A stretch of DNA of 51,303 nt. It comes from a virus. This document shows positions 17,281-25,014 of this stretch, in pieces. The notes beneath the pieces are model-generated. The model saw nothing but the letters and a program-made list of their open reading frames with translations. It had not been told where the DNA came from and did no database searches. Within the stretch, counting starts at the first letter, position 1. Every line of letters begins with the position of its first letter. Position numbers and translations under genes: made by a program. Where the stretch lies: positions 1 through 51,303 of the IMG/VR virus record IMGVR_UViG_3300005288_000004; one strand, written 5' to 3'.

Positions 17281-17822
17281 CAGGCGCCGAGGATGAGCTG
17301 CAGCCGGCGTCGGAAGTTGGCCAGGTCGCTTCCGTAGGGCGCCTGATGCTCGGTCAGCTGCCGGATCATGTAGAGCTGATCTTGCATCCGGAGCTTGTCG
17401 TAGTCGGTGCTGTCAACGCCCTCCTGCGGGAGTGCGTCGAGGCTGAACGGCCTTTCCAACTCGACAGTGCGTTTGATAGCTGCTGCGGCACCCTCAGCAA
17501 CCCATTTGGCGGCGACGCTATCGAACACGCCGCTGGGGGTTTCCAGCCAGCACATCGATCCCGTACCTATGGCCTGACCCACGATCTCTTCAATCGACGG
17601 GTAGGTGTCCGGCTCGACGGATGGCCGCCATGGCTCGGTGTGCGTCTGCAGATTGGCGTCAGTTGCACCGACGACGGTGCAGGCCGGGTTTGCCTTGCGG
17701 GTGTTCCGCATCGCTTCTTCCTTGTTGCGTGCCATGGCGTGGAAGTACCGGCTTTCGGTGCTGCCGGGCGGGCGGAATTCGATGGTGTAGCTGGTGAGGT
17801 TTGTTGGCTGCGTTTCAGACAT
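17280..17822 (-). CDS. hypothetical 180-aa protein
   Basis: It starts MSETQPTNLT with AGGAG 8 nt upstream; the longer open frame to 18203 is antisense noise over the RusA gene. The N-terminal half has a strand pattern with YFHAMARNKEEAM. The C-terminal half is helical, with RQLTEHQAPYGSDLANF. I do not recognise the family. It overlaps the end of the RusA gene by 8 bases, so it is coupled to it. Confidence 0.72.
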   Translation of the reverse strand: MSETQPTNLTSYTIEFRPPGSTESRYFHAMARNKEEAMRNTRKANPACTVVGATDANLQTHTEPWRPSVEPDTYPSIEEIVGQAIGTGSMCWLETPSGVFDSVAAKWVAEGAAAAIKRTVELERPFSLDALPQEGVDSTDYDKLRMQDQLYMIRQLTEHQAPYGSDLANFRRRLQLILGA

Positions 17823-18225
17823 TTTGGGGCTCCTGAGTGATGGTGAGGTTGGCGCCGGGGACGTTGTCGGCCCAGACTTTGCGGATGTCCCAGTGGACGA
17901 TTCGGGCGTCGTCGGTGATGACTTTGGCGTTGGTGAGTGCGTCACCGATCGCGCGCTGCAACTTATCCAGATCTGGCGGCCCGGCGGGTGCGGTGGGAAA
18001 GCGCGTCTTGTTGGGCTTCCGGATGCTGACTGTTCCGGACACGGCCACTGGCCCGTCGAAAGGCGCCCAGTCCGAACCTGTGACGGACCTCGCGGCAGCT
18101 TCGACTGCTGCCCGCCAAGCCGGGAGCTTCTTAGACGACTCGACCATGCGGCCGCCACCGACATGCTTCTTGCTGCCCTGCGGCGCCGGAGTACCGTGAA
18201 CAACGATGTGAACGCCCGGGATCAT
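17815..18225 (-). CDS. rusA: RusA-like Holliday junction resolvase
   Basis: The protein is 136 aa. It has the family layout: an N-terminal strand with GTPAPQGSKK, then PPDLDKLQRAIGDAL with the paired catalytic Asp at about 85 and 87, then ITDDARIVHWDIRKVW with further acidic residues near 105. The ATG at 18225 overlaps the upstream stop (ATGA). It cuts four-way junctions made during recombination-driven replication, clearing branches before packaging. It works with the exonuclease, SSB and SbcC-like genes upstream. Confidence 0.92.
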   Translation of the reverse strand: MIPGVHIVVHGTPAPQGSKKHVGGGRMVESSKKLPAWRAAVEAAARSVTGSDWAPFDGPVAVSGTVSIRKPNKTRFPTAPAGPPDLDKLQRAIGDALTNAKVITDDARIVHWDIRKVWADNVPGANLTITQEPQNV

Positions 18226-18524
18226 CGTCCGCCCCACTTTCGACGGTCCCGACGAAGGCCGGGATCGTGTGGGATGTTGGCCGGCGGGAGCTGCGCCTTT
18301 TGGAGCTGCTCGGTGGTTTCAATGATGGTCCGGGCCATCTCAACGTAGGCGTCAATGACAGGTTGGAACGCTTCCCCGATCAGCTTGAACGCGTGGGCCA
18401 GGGTCCGCTCGTGGGCTTGTTGGTATTCGACTGCGCGGAAGTGGTCGTCGGCCTTGACGTGGTCATTGCAGAGCTCGCAGTGGTAGACCCATTGAGCCTT
18501 GCCTTCTTTGCGGATCCTGGTCAC
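18222..18524 (-). CDS. small zinc-finger-type protein
   Basis: The protein is 100 aa. It has CELCNDHVKADDHF then EYQQAHERTLAH, a possible Cys2-His2 metal site, followed by a long amphipathic helix and a basic C-terminus (RRDRRKWGGR). The GTG start overlaps the upstream stop (GTGA). It is probably nucleic-acid binding; the exact role is unknown. Confidence 0.72.
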   Translation of the reverse strand: MTRIRKEGKAQWVYHCELCNDHVKADDHFRAVEYQQAHERTLAHAFKLIGEAFQPVIDAYVEMARTIIETTEQLQKAQLPPANIPHDPGLRRDRRKWGGR

Positions 18525-18916
18525 GGTTCGTCTCCTTCAACGACGGAAGCCTCGGCGTCTGCCAAGGCTTCGTGGTGTTTTCCGATGTGGGTTTGTGGTC
18601 TGATTCCGGCTTTTACGTCGGCCCAGCATGATCTGCATGTGTGGGCGTCTTGGCCGATGTGGTCCGCGCATGGCGGAGGCTTGGGTAGGTGGGCTCGGGC
18701 CGCTTCTGGCCAGTGCGGTCCGGGGTGGAAGATCGGGGCCGGGGTCTGGCATGTGCGTTCCATGGCCTTGGTGGTGGCGGCGATGGTCAGGGCGCCCAGG
18801 CTTGGGACGTCGCGGTGCTTGTCGATGAGTGACACCAGCGAGGCGACGGGCCAGTCTGGTCGGATCTCGTGAAGCAGGTACGCGACGGCTCGTCCTTGCT
18901 GGTCCGTGATGGTCAA
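18521..18916 (-). CDS. hypothetical protein with C-terminal Cys/His motif
   Basis: The protein is 131 aa and starts at a TTG (MTITDQQGRAVAYLL) after AAAGGAA. The first 60 residues look like a helical domain found in small phage proteins (YLLHEIRPDWPVASLV). The second half has HTCRSCWADVKAG with nearby His residues, likely a metal site. The first 50 residues resemble helical domains of DNA-binding phage proteins, but the role is not known. Confidence 0.7.
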   Translation of the reverse strand: MTITDQQGRAVAYLLHEIRPDWPVASLVSLIDKHRDVPSLGALTIAATTKAMERTCQTPAPIFHPGPHWPEAARAHLPKPPPCADHIGQDAHTCRSCWADVKAGIRPQTHIGKHHEALADAEASVVEGDEP

Positions 18917-19125
18917 TGGAAATTCCTTTCAAGCCAAAAAGTCCCGAACCTCGCGTATCACCTAAGGTGACGATTGGTTGGAAACTGTTTCATCTCTTCT
19001 CTAAAAGCCAGCCAAAGACAAAGCTGAGATCGACCACCCAAGGTGAGGTTTAAGTACTTGGTCTTGGTCTTGGTCTTGGGCATTGTTCCTGACGCGTCCT
19101 GTCCCACGGGACAACATGCGGGACA
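18917..19125. other. non-coding gap with inverted repeats, candidate origin
   Basis: This gap lies downstream of the replication-type gene. It has a palindrome CACCTAAGGTG (18960-18970), a near copy CACCCAAGGTG (19036-19046), and four tandem TTGGTC/TTGGTCT units (about 19058-19081). Between them lies a stretch richer in A and T. These are features of a replication origin or an operator, though nothing here is decisive. Confidence 0.35.
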
Positions 19126-19470
19126 TCAGCGTTCCTCCGCCGTTCCGCTCCTGTTCTTGCGCCATTCCGCCTTCCGATCGCGAGCCTTTGCCTTATCGAT
19201 TTCGACCTGTTTCTTGGTGCGCTGGTATTCCTCCCAAGAGAGGAATCGGTAGTCCTCGTCTTCGGCCACCCAGAATCCGGACTTGATGAGCTTCTGCGCG
19301 AGCTGCTTTCCCCGGGGCCACGACTCCACGTACCAGGCCGGCACGAGACCATCTGTGAGGTAGTCGGTGCAGTAGGTGCCGCAGAGGACCCACAACCCCA
19401 TCGCTTCAAGTCCGGCCTTACGGGGCTTCGGGTGGGAGTGCATCTTGTCGTCGGCATTGAACCAAGCCAT
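19126..19470 (-). CDS. short replication-initiator-like protein
   Basis: The protein is 114 aa. It begins MAWFNADDKMHSHPKP and has the winged-helix pattern of the replisome-organiser domain found in many actinophages, with WVAEDEDYRFLSWEEYQ and a basic end (DRKAEWRKNR). Family members usually run on for 100 residues or more with a Ser/Arg-rich tail. Here the frame stops, and tail-like sequence with repeated TTGGTC units follows in another frame. It may be a natural short form or a frameshifted gene. It would load host replication proteins at the origin. Confidence 0.65.
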   Translation of the reverse strand: MAWFNADDKMHSHPKPRKAGLEAMGLWVLCGTYCTDYLTDGLVPAWYVESWPRGKQLAQKLIKSGFWVAEDEDYRFLSWEEYQRTKKQVEIDKAKARDRKAEWRKNRSGTAEER

Positions 19471-19827
19471 CTACCGGCCGCCTTTGCTCTTGTGGCACGG
19501 TTCGCAGAGCGTCTGAAGGTTGTCCAGCAGGTTGCTCCCACCGTCGATGTACCGGATGATGTGGTCGACCTCGAATGGCGCTCCGGCGCCGCATCGCAAG
19601 CAGGCTTTGTCGCGCTCGATGACCCTTCGTCGTGTGGACTTGGACAGGGGCTTGGTCCGCACGATGTTGCCGCCGGAGTTGACCTTGTAGAGGCTTGCTC
19701 CGGCGGCATCTGTTGCGGTCAGTAAGGAAGACCCCTGGGCGGCTAGGAGCTTGATGTCCAGGGCCCGCCGCGCCTTCCACGCATCGATGGGCATGGACCC
19801 GTCATATGGCGGGAGGATGGTTGGCAT
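19471..19827 (-). CDS. HNH endonuclease
   Basis: The protein is 118 aa. After an Ala-rich N-terminus comes RRRVIERDKACLRCG, then FEVDHIIRYIDGG, then NLQTLCEPCHKSKGG: a complete HNH fold with two Cys pairs for zinc. The ATG at 19827 has AAAGGA upstream. It stops one base before the replication-type gene. It could be a free-standing homing nuclease or a DNA-processing enzyme. Confidence 0.88.
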   Translation of the reverse strand: MPTILPPYDGSMPIDAWKARRALDIKLLAAQGSSLLTATDAAGASLYKVNSGGNIVRTKPLSKSTRRRVIERDKACLRCGAGAPFEVDHIIRYIDGGSNLLDNLQTLCEPCHKSKGGR

Positions 19828-19868
19828 TGCTGGTCCTTTCTCGGACGGGCCCAAAGGCCGCCCGCGTA

Positions 19869-19874
19869 TATGAT
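19869..19874 (+). promoter_or_regulatory. -10 element of a leaderless promoter
   Basis: TATGAT ends 6 nt before the ATG at 19881. No ribosome site is present, so the mRNA should begin at the start codon. Confidence 0.6.
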
Positions 19875-19880
19875 CCGGGG

Positions 19881-20492
19881 ATGGATATCGTTTGTGGTGA
19901 CGCGTTGGGGATTACCTGCGGCACGTGGGTTGCTTTTTGGAATGGAGCCATAGGAGCCTTTTTTGCAGCGATCACGGGTGCTCTCGTAGCGTTAGGCGTT
20001 GTCTTTCTGACCAACCGCCACAATGCGAGGGAAGGGGAAAGGACCCGGCAGATGAACGCCATAGCTGACTTCCTGGCGGCCGCCGAAACGTGCCTACATG
20101 ATCGTGAGCCCGGTCCCGGCGGGGTTGGTTCGCCTGATGTCATCGTGCAGATGAGATCAGCCCTGGTGAGGCTCGAGATGTCCGGAAGGGACGCAGGGCA
20201 GCTCATTGAAGTCCTCCGAGACTGGCCGTACAAGCTGTATTTGCTGGAACTCCGTGTTGGCCCAACGAAAAAACTTGATTCTGAACGTCAAAAGGCTGCT
20301 TGGCCTGTCTTGCGATCCTGCGTCGTCGCACTCCTGACGTATGCGCCCAGTTGGACGAGCGCTAGGAAAGCGGCGCGAGCCGAAATAATCTCGAGCCTCA
20401 GCCAACACAGCCGGGCGATGTCTGCATACCTTGCTGCCAAAAAAGAAGAGGAAGATGAAGCGACAGAAGTAGCAGCAACAGAATCTGGATGA
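19881..20492 (+). CDS. membrane-anchored accessory protein
   Basis: The protein is 203 aa on the plus strand inside the leftward early operon. A single membrane helix lies near residues 17-42 (WNGAIGAFFAAITGALVALG in part), followed by a long charged, helical cytoplasmic part with EREAR-type segments and an acidic end (KKEEEDEATE). The upstream ATG at 19806 is possible, but TATGAT 6 nt before 19881 argues for a leaderless start there. It converges on the methyltransferase gene. Isolated, self-promoted membrane genes of this kind in prophages often block superinfection. That role is inferred from context only. Confidence 0.82.
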   Translation: MDIVCGDALGITCGTWVAFWNGAIGAFFAAITGALVALGVVFLTNRHNAREGERTRQMNAIADFLAAAETCLHDREPGPGGVGSPDVIVQMRSALVRLEMSGRDAGQLIEVLRDWPYKLYLLELRVGPTKKLDSERQKAAWPVLRSCVVALLTYAPSWTSARKAARAEIISSLSQHSRAMSAYLAAKKEEEDEATEVAATESG

Positions 20493-20511
20493 CTACAGAA
20501 CGCACTGCAGA

Positions 20512-22170
20512 TCAGGCCGCCACGAGCGATCCAGCGCCGGAGAGTGAGAGTGCTGCCACGATGAACAGGTCACGAGCGGCTGGAGGTGTGACAGCGTTCC
20601 CAGCTTGCTTGACCTGTTCGCGCTTGTTGCCGGTCATGATGTACGTCTTGGGGAATGCCATGCCTGCGCTGATTTCGTATGGTTCGAGCATCCGGAATTC
20701 GCAGTCCTCGATGTCGGGGACGGTCCATTCGGTGATGGCGTGGTGCTGGCCACCGGCGCTGAAGGTTCCGAACGGGTCGGTGGTGGGCGCGTTGGATGCG
20801 GCCAGGTGCTCGGGTGACGTGCCGCGCATGGTGGTGACCATGGCGAACCGGTCCGTGGTGCTGATCGTCGGGATGGCCTTGGACACGGGGTGCATCTGTC
20901 CGTTGCCGTAGTACTCCATGAGCATGTGGCTTCCGGGCGGCGCGAGGAGGGACTCGTGCATGCCACCGCCGACGAGAGTCCTCAGAGGAGAGAACGCTGT
21001 CGCCGTGCGGGACGCGTCGGAGCCGCTGACGTTGTTGACGATCATGGGCATTGCGAGGAGCCCGGTTTCGTTGCGCGTGGTCTGCGTCCGCAGGACATCG
21101 GTCACAGGCGCGGCGACCTTGCCCAAGCGACCCTCTACGGGCACGAGCAGTGACCGGGTGTAGCTGGTCGTCTGCGTCTGGAACGGCTCCGAGTGTACTG
21201 GGCTGATGATCTCGGCGCCGCGGACGGCATCGATGCTGACTGCCTTGCCGTGGTAGCGCTTGAGCCCTGCCGCAATCCTGGCCATGGTCTTTGGAACGAG
21301 TGGCTTGGTGCGGTCTCCGATGCGCTGGCCGCGGAGCTTCCAGTCGATCGCGGACGCGGCAGGCAGCCAGCCGGGTTCGATGATGGAGTTGTGGCATTTG
21401 GTGTTTGGGCACCGGTAGACGTACTGGGCTTTGTAGCGGCCCCACCGGTATTTGGGGTTCTTCCATGACTGGACGCAGCGCACGGTTTCGTCGCAGGCGT
21501 GGCAGTGGGCGAGTGGCATGAGGAGGTCGAAGTTCGGCCGGCGGTTGCCCTTGAGCCAGAACATGACGTACATGCGGTCGCGGGACTGCGGCGCGGGGAG
21601 TCCGCCGAGCTGGGCGTGCATGGAGTTCATATACACGATGTGGTGCTCGTAGCCGAGCGCGTCCATGGCCATCAGCCAGGCGTCGAACATGACCCATTTC
21701 GCGGCGTCCACGACGTTCTCGGTGATGATGAGCTTGTACTTGTGCCACTCGGCGAACCGGGGCACGTCCCACATGGTGGCGCGGGAACGGTCGGCGGCCT
21801 CGTCGGCGATGGAATCCCCGAACAGGTCGGCTTGGTTGGTGATCCGTTTCTTGCCCTTGGCCACCGAGTGGTTCGTGCACTCGGGTGAGGCCCAGAGGAT
21901 ATCCGAGGTGGCGATGTAGCGGGGGTCCGTGATCTGAATGTCCGCGCAGACGTGGTCCGTCTCGGGATGGTTGGCGTTGTGAGTCTCGATCGCCCGAGCC
22001 CAGTGGTTCATGGCCGTCTTGATCGTCACTCCCGGAACTTCTAGCGCGCCGGTGGATGATCCGCCGGCACCACAGAACATGTCGGTGGCCGTGAGCTCGT
22101 TGTTGGCTTGCTGCATGAACTGCTGAAGGTCGGCCAGGATGTCTTGGCGCTCAAGGAGTGCGGTGCTCAT
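20512..22170 (-). CDS. DNA cytosine-5 methyltransferase with unusual motif IV and Cys-rich insert
   Basis: The protein is 552 aa. Motif I is DMFCGAGGSSTG (residues 30-41) for S-adenosylmethionine. Motif IV reads SPECTNHS (95-102) where most C5 enzymes have PPC. Motif VI is ENVV (151), motif VIII is QSRDR (195-199) and motif X-like QAGNAVTP is near 522. The target-recognition region has Cys pairs (CHAC at 223-226, CPNTKC at 254-259), a likely zinc ribbon. No restriction partner is nearby. It probably protects phage DNA from host restriction. Its ATG overlaps a small upstream frame. Confidence 0.9.
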   Translation of the reverse strand: MSTALLERQDILADLQQFMQQANNELTATDMFCGAGGSSTGALEVPGVTIKTAMNHWARAIETHNANHPETDHVCADIQITDPRYIATSDILWASPECTNHSVAKGKKRITNQADLFGDSIADEAADRSRATMWDVPRFAEWHKYKLIITENVVDAAKWVMFDAWLMAMDALGYEHHIVYMNSMHAQLGGLPAPQSRDRMYVMFWLKGNRRPNFDLLMPLAHCHACDETVRCVQSWKNPKYRWGRYKAQYVYRCPNTKCHNSIIEPGWLPAASAIDWKLRGQRIGDRTKPLVPKTMARIAAGLKRYHGKAVSIDAVRGAEIISPVHSEPFQTQTTSYTRSLLVPVEGRLGKVAAPVTDVLRTQTTRNETGLLAMPMIVNNVSGSDASRTATAFSPLRTLVGGGMHESLLAPPGSHMLMEYYGNGQMHPVSKAIPTISTTDRFAMVTTMRGTSPEHLAASNAPTTDPFGTFSAGGQHHAITEWTVPDIEDCEFRMLEPYEISAGMAFPKTYIMTGNKREQVKQAGNAVTPPAARDLFIVAALSLSGAGSLVAA

Positions 22171-22292
22171 GATGGGTCCTTATCTGCCAAGGGTTGCTTG
22201 GTCTTCTTGAGGTTTTGTGGCGGCTGCTCTTCGAGGTCGTGAGGGCCGAGCAGATCGAAAATGTCTGTCTGGCCTTCCAAGATCTCGTCCAA
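22167..22292 (-). CDS. small leader-like protein before the methyltransferase
   Basis: This 41-aa frame starts at a TTG (MDEILEGQTDIFDLLG) and has a charged C-terminus. Its stop overlaps the methyltransferase ATG (ATGA). The phrase LTLDEILEG is typical of small conserved phage proteins. It starts within a few bases of the stop of the preceding gene. It fits the gap exactly, but the start codon is uncertain. Confidence 0.5.
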   Translation of the reverse strand: MDEILEGQTDIFDLLGPHDLEEQPPQNLKKTKQPLADKDPS

Positions 22293-22294
22293 TG

Positions 22295-22594
22295 TCAGCC
22301 GCCTGTGTTGTGCCGGTATGCGCGGCTGTTGGCGGGCACGGCGGGGGCTTCGATGACGATGACTTGGTGTGCGCCGCCGGATCCAGGGACGCGGCGGCCG
22401 TCTGCGATGCAGGCCCGGGGTGGGCCGACGATTCGCGCTTGGTGACGGTGGGCGACGGTGGGGAGGTCGCCGATGGCTTGGAGTATGAGTTCCTGGTCGG
22501 TCTGGGCTGTGCCGGAACCGTCGACGATGGGCCAGACGGCCCGGAAGGTATGGGTTGCCGTCGGCGGTGCGGGCCGGGGCTGGGGTTTGGTCAT
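22295..22594 (-). CDS. hypothetical 99-aa protein
   Basis: It starts MTKPQPRPAPPTATHTF, with its ATG overlapping the clamp stop (ATGA). A Pro-rich N-terminus is followed by strands ending in VIVIEAPAVPANSR. No family is recognised. Its place between clamp and methyltransferase suggests an accessory replication or modification role, without direct evidence. Confidence 0.65.
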   Translation of the reverse strand: MTKPQPRPAPPTATHTFRAVWPIVDGSGTAQTDQELILQAIGDLPTVAHRHQARIVGPPRACIADGRRVPGSGGAHQVIVIEAPAVPANSRAYRHNTGG

Positions 22595-23724
22595 GAGGGC
22601 ATCCGTACGGGCATGATCAGGTGCTTGGGTGACTTCGGGTCGTTGGTCTCCAGTCCCGCGAGGGAGAACAGGAACGGCTTCGGCGCGGTCGTGTAGGAGA
22701 TCCGCACCTTGTCCCCGGTCAACTGCTGCAGCGTCTCCACGAGGTAGTGGGGATTGAAGGCGCACCTGATCTCTTCCTTCAGTCCGGCCGCCACTCCGCC
22801 AACGGCCAGCGGGGCCTTTGACGGGCCGAAAATGCCATAGCCGAACGTCACTTCTGCGCCACCGTCGGACAGGCGGATGATGCAGGGTGAGGACCGCTCG
22901 CCCATCCTCTCGGCTACCTTCACGGACTCGAGTAGTGCGACTCGGTCGACTTCAAACGAAGCTGTGACGCTCTCGGGGAACAGGGACCTGATCTTGGGGT
23001 AGTCCCCGTCGACGCTCATTGACGTGAACGTGGCGTGCTCGGTCTTGATGCTGATGAGTCGATCACTGAGACCGATCACGACGTCGTCTCCGGCGAGGAA
23101 TCGGTCTAGGGCTTTGATGGTGCGGTAGTTCAGAAGGAAGGCCGCGCTGCCTTCGCCTTGCCCTTCGACGTGGTCCGCGGCCAGCCGATATCTGTCGGTT
23201 GCGAGGAGCTCCATGGCGCCGTCGCCGATGGCTACCCGGACGGCGGTGAGGATCGGAAGCGTGTCGTCTTTGGATGCGGCGGTGGATACGCGGCGCAATG
23301 CTGCCCGGAAGTCGCCGGCTGGGACTGACAGGAAGTCGGTGGGCGACAGGTCCGGGATCTCCGGGTATTCAGCGACCGGCATCGTCTCGGCGTGGAGTTC
23401 GTAGCCGCATGCCGAGACTGTGACCTTCTTGCCGTCCAGGGCGACCGTGACGGGCGCTGTTTTCGCCTTGCCCGTGGTGGTGCGAATGGCGTCGAGCAGC
23501 CATCGGTAGGTGACGAGGAACGGGGAGCCCTGACCTTCGGCCTCGGCCAACGTGCTCACGCATGAGGTGTCATAGTCGTACGCGGACAGGATCCCGGTCG
23601 CTGGGTCGATGTGGACGCTGTAGAGGACTGGCACAGCTTTCTTGCCGGCCATCGCCGGGGAGAGGCGGGTCAGGGCCGTGATCCAGTCCTTGGCCGGCGC
23701 GGTGACTGCTTGAAGACTGCTCAT
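22591..23724 (-). CDS. dnaN: DNA polymerase III sliding clamp (beta subunit)
   Basis: The 377-aa protein has the full length of bacterial clamps and their three repeated domains. Family signatures include FLVTYRWLLDAI in domain 1, LPILTAVRVAI and LLATDRYRLA in domain 2, and PHYLVETLQQL near the C-terminus ending MPVRMPS. The ATG has AAGGAG upstream. It rings DNA and tethers polymerases. There is no phage polymerase here, so it must work with host enzymes, perhaps recruiting the host polymerase to phage DNA. Confidence 0.95.
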   Translation of the reverse strand: MSSLQAVTAPAKDWITALTRLSPAMAGKKAVPVLYSVHIDPATGILSAYDYDTSCVSTLAEAEGQGSPFLVTYRWLLDAIRTTTGKAKTAPVTVALDGKKVTVSACGYELHAETMPVAEYPEIPDLSPTDFLSVPAGDFRAALRRVSTAASKDDTLPILTAVRVAIGDGAMELLATDRYRLAADHVEGQGEGSAAFLLNYRTIKALDRFLAGDDVVIGLSDRLISIKTEHATFTSMSVDGDYPKIRSLFPESVTASFEVDRVALLESVKVAERMGERSSPCIIRLSDGGAEVTFGYGIFGPSKAPLAVGGVAAGLKEEIRCAFNPHYLVETLQQLTGDKVRISYTTAPKPFLFSLAGLETNDPKSPKHLIMPVRMPS

Positions 23725-23727
23725 TGT

Positions 23728-23961
23728 TTACTCCTTGAGATCCGGGTATGAAAAAGGCCCCGGTCTCGGGGCCTTGGGTTTGCGGTTGCGCGTGCGCATG
23801 ATGTTGCGGACGGCGGTTTCGCCGGTGGGGTCGCGGACTGTTTGCCGGGCTTTGTGGTTGGCGTCGTCCTGGGCCCGCGCCTTGACGTGGTGGCCGCAGG
23901 TCCCGCGGGAGAGGCAGATGTCGTGCGGTCCCCGGCAGATGAAGCAGCAGGGGTCGGCCAT
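23728..23961 (-). CDS. small zinc-binding-type protein
   Basis: The protein is 77 aa, MADPCCFICRGPHD then CGHHVKARAQ: a likely treble-clef metal site. The rest is basic. Its ATG overlaps the upstream stop (TGATG). The last codons form a terminator hairpin (23751-23773). It could bind nucleic acid; the role is unknown. Confidence 0.68.
   Translation of the reverse strand: MADPCCFICRGPHDICLSRGTCGHHVKARAQDDANHKARQTVRDPTGETAVRNIMRTRNRKPKAPRPGPFSYPDLKE
23751..23773 (-). terminator. terminator inside the 3' end of a gene, before the clamp
   Basis: Stem GGCCCCG/CGGGGCC with a 4-nt loop, followed on the minus strand by TTTTT. It is encoded within the last codons of the 77-aa gene. It would reduce clamp expression from the upstream transcript. 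Confidence 0.65.
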
Positions 23962-24404
23962 CAAGCGGATCCGTTCGCGAGCTCGAGGAGGACGTCGGCA
24001 TGGCACGGCTTATCGAGTGGGCACCAGCAGGCGAGGTCCTTGCCCGCAAGCTCTTCACGGATTGAATCGACCAGCGAGTGACGCTTCCATTCGCCCGGCC
24101 AGCTGCCGCCGGTGACATATGCCCGATAGCAGAGGACGATCTCTTCGCGGGTCATGTACCGAACATTGACGGGCGTGATGCGCCCACCGGGGTGGAAGTA
24201 GTCATGCCGCATACCGTCCGCGCTGATCCTGCCTTCGTACTCCCACGACTTGTCAGGGTGGTGGATGGCGGGTTCGCGGGCAAGGCCTGACCGATCCCTG
24301 AGGACGAACGGGTTTCCCCATTGGGAGCCGCGGCCGACGTACACCGCGCCTTCTGGCATCCTCCAGCCCTTGGTCCGCTTCCGCTGCACACGTGCCGGGC
24401 TCAA
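23961..24404 (-). CDS. DUF4326 protein
   Basis: The protein is 147 aa. It begins MSPARVQRKRTKGWRMP and continues VYVGRGSQWGNPFVL. The end is DLACWCPLDKPCHADVLLEL, the Cys/His signature of DUF4326. The TTG start overlaps the upstream stop. Members occur in many phages and some appear next to nucleotide-metabolism genes. Function is unknown, with a possible link to nucleotide or DNA modification. Confidence 0.9.
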   Translation of the reverse strand: MSPARVQRKRTKGWRMPEGAVYVGRGSQWGNPFVLRDRSGLAREPAIHHPDKSWEYEGRISADGMRHDYFHPGGRITPVNVRYMTREEIVLCYRAYVTGGSWPGEWKRHSLVDSIREELAGKDLACWCPLDKPCHADVLLELANGSA

Positions 24405-24709
24405 GCGGCATCAGCCCGCTTCGCGATGTGCGTTTCGATCAGGTCTGGCCGGAATCCTGACCAGTGTTCATCTCCTTCGACTGCGGAGACGAACACAACC
24501 GGGGCCTGCAGGTAGCCCAGCCCGCCGACGGTGACGTCGCGCGTGATGAAGTCTCGGGCCGCGGCATCCTCGGTGATGTCGACCTTGATGTAGAAGATGC
24601 CATCGCGGTCGAGCATCTTGAAGGTTTGCGTGCATTGGACGCACTTCGGCTTGGTGTAAACGACAGTGGCGACACCTTCGCGTGCCTGGAGTTCTTGTGC
24701 GTGGTTCAT
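24401..24709 (-). CDS. nrdH: NrdH-type glutaredoxin
   Basis: The protein is 102 aa with a thioredoxin fold: TVVYTKPKCVQCTQTFKML carries the redox CVQC at residues 23-26, followed by VTVGGLGYLQAPVVFV and HWSGFRPDLIE, which are family landmarks. NrdH supplies electrons to class Ib ribonucleotide reductase. The phage has no reductase of its own, so it likely boosts the host enzyme during infection. It couples to the DUF4326 gene by a 4-base overlap. Confidence 0.92.
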   Translation of the reverse strand: MNHAQELQAREGVATVVYTKPKCVQCTQTFKMLDRDGIFYIKVDITEDAAARDFITRDVTVGGLGYLQAPVVFVSAVEGDEHWSGFRPDLIETHIAKRADAA

Positions 24710-24774
24710 GGGTTCCTTCGGGTGGAGCGCGGCGCCCGGCCGGGGGAGTGGCCAGGCGCCGCGAGATGTGGTGG

Positions 24775-24936
24775 TTAGCGGCGGAAGCTGCGATCGAACT
24801 TGGCGTCGAAGTCGTCCAACGCCTTCCGCGTCTTCCGCGCTGCGATGCTGATGGCGATGACGGCGACGATGACGTACAGCAGGAACAGGCCGCCGATGCA
24901 GGCTGCGATGGTGAGGATGATTGCGATGGGGTCCAT
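24775..24936 (-). CDS. small single-pass membrane protein
   Basis: The protein is 53 aa: MDPIAIILTIAACIGGLF opens one long hydrophobic helix (residues 4-32), followed by a basic, helical cytosolic tail (KTRKALDDFDAKFD). A purine-rich AGAGAGAAG site precedes the ATG. It lies just after a terminator and before the redoxin gene. The function is unknown. Confidence 0.7.
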   Translation of the reverse strand: MDPIAIILTIAACIGGLFLLYVIVAVIAISIAARKTRKALDDFDAKFDRSFRR

Positions 24937-24960
24937 GGTTTTCTTCTCTCTTTGGGCATG

Positions 24961-24984
24961 AAAAAAGCCGCACGGTGGCGGCTC
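24961..24984 (-). terminator. intrinsic terminator in the early operon
   Basis: Stem AGCCGC/GCGGCT with a 6-nt loop, followed by TTTTTT on the minus strand. It sits between the 137-aa gene and the small membrane gene and probably attenuates the operon. Confidence 0.65.
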
Positions 24985-25014
24985 GGGGAGGTGGTCAGGC
25001 TTGCGGAATTTGGT

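Noticed and set aside
20570-21880. 436-aa open frame in another frame of the methyltransferase
   Set aside because: The same strand already encodes a complete methyltransferase with its motifs; this frame is Arg/His/Pro-rich noise.
22167-22292. Regulatory RNA instead of a small gene before the methyltransferase
   Set aside because: The frame is open, coupled by ATGA and has a typical small-protein sequence; no stable hairpin was seen.
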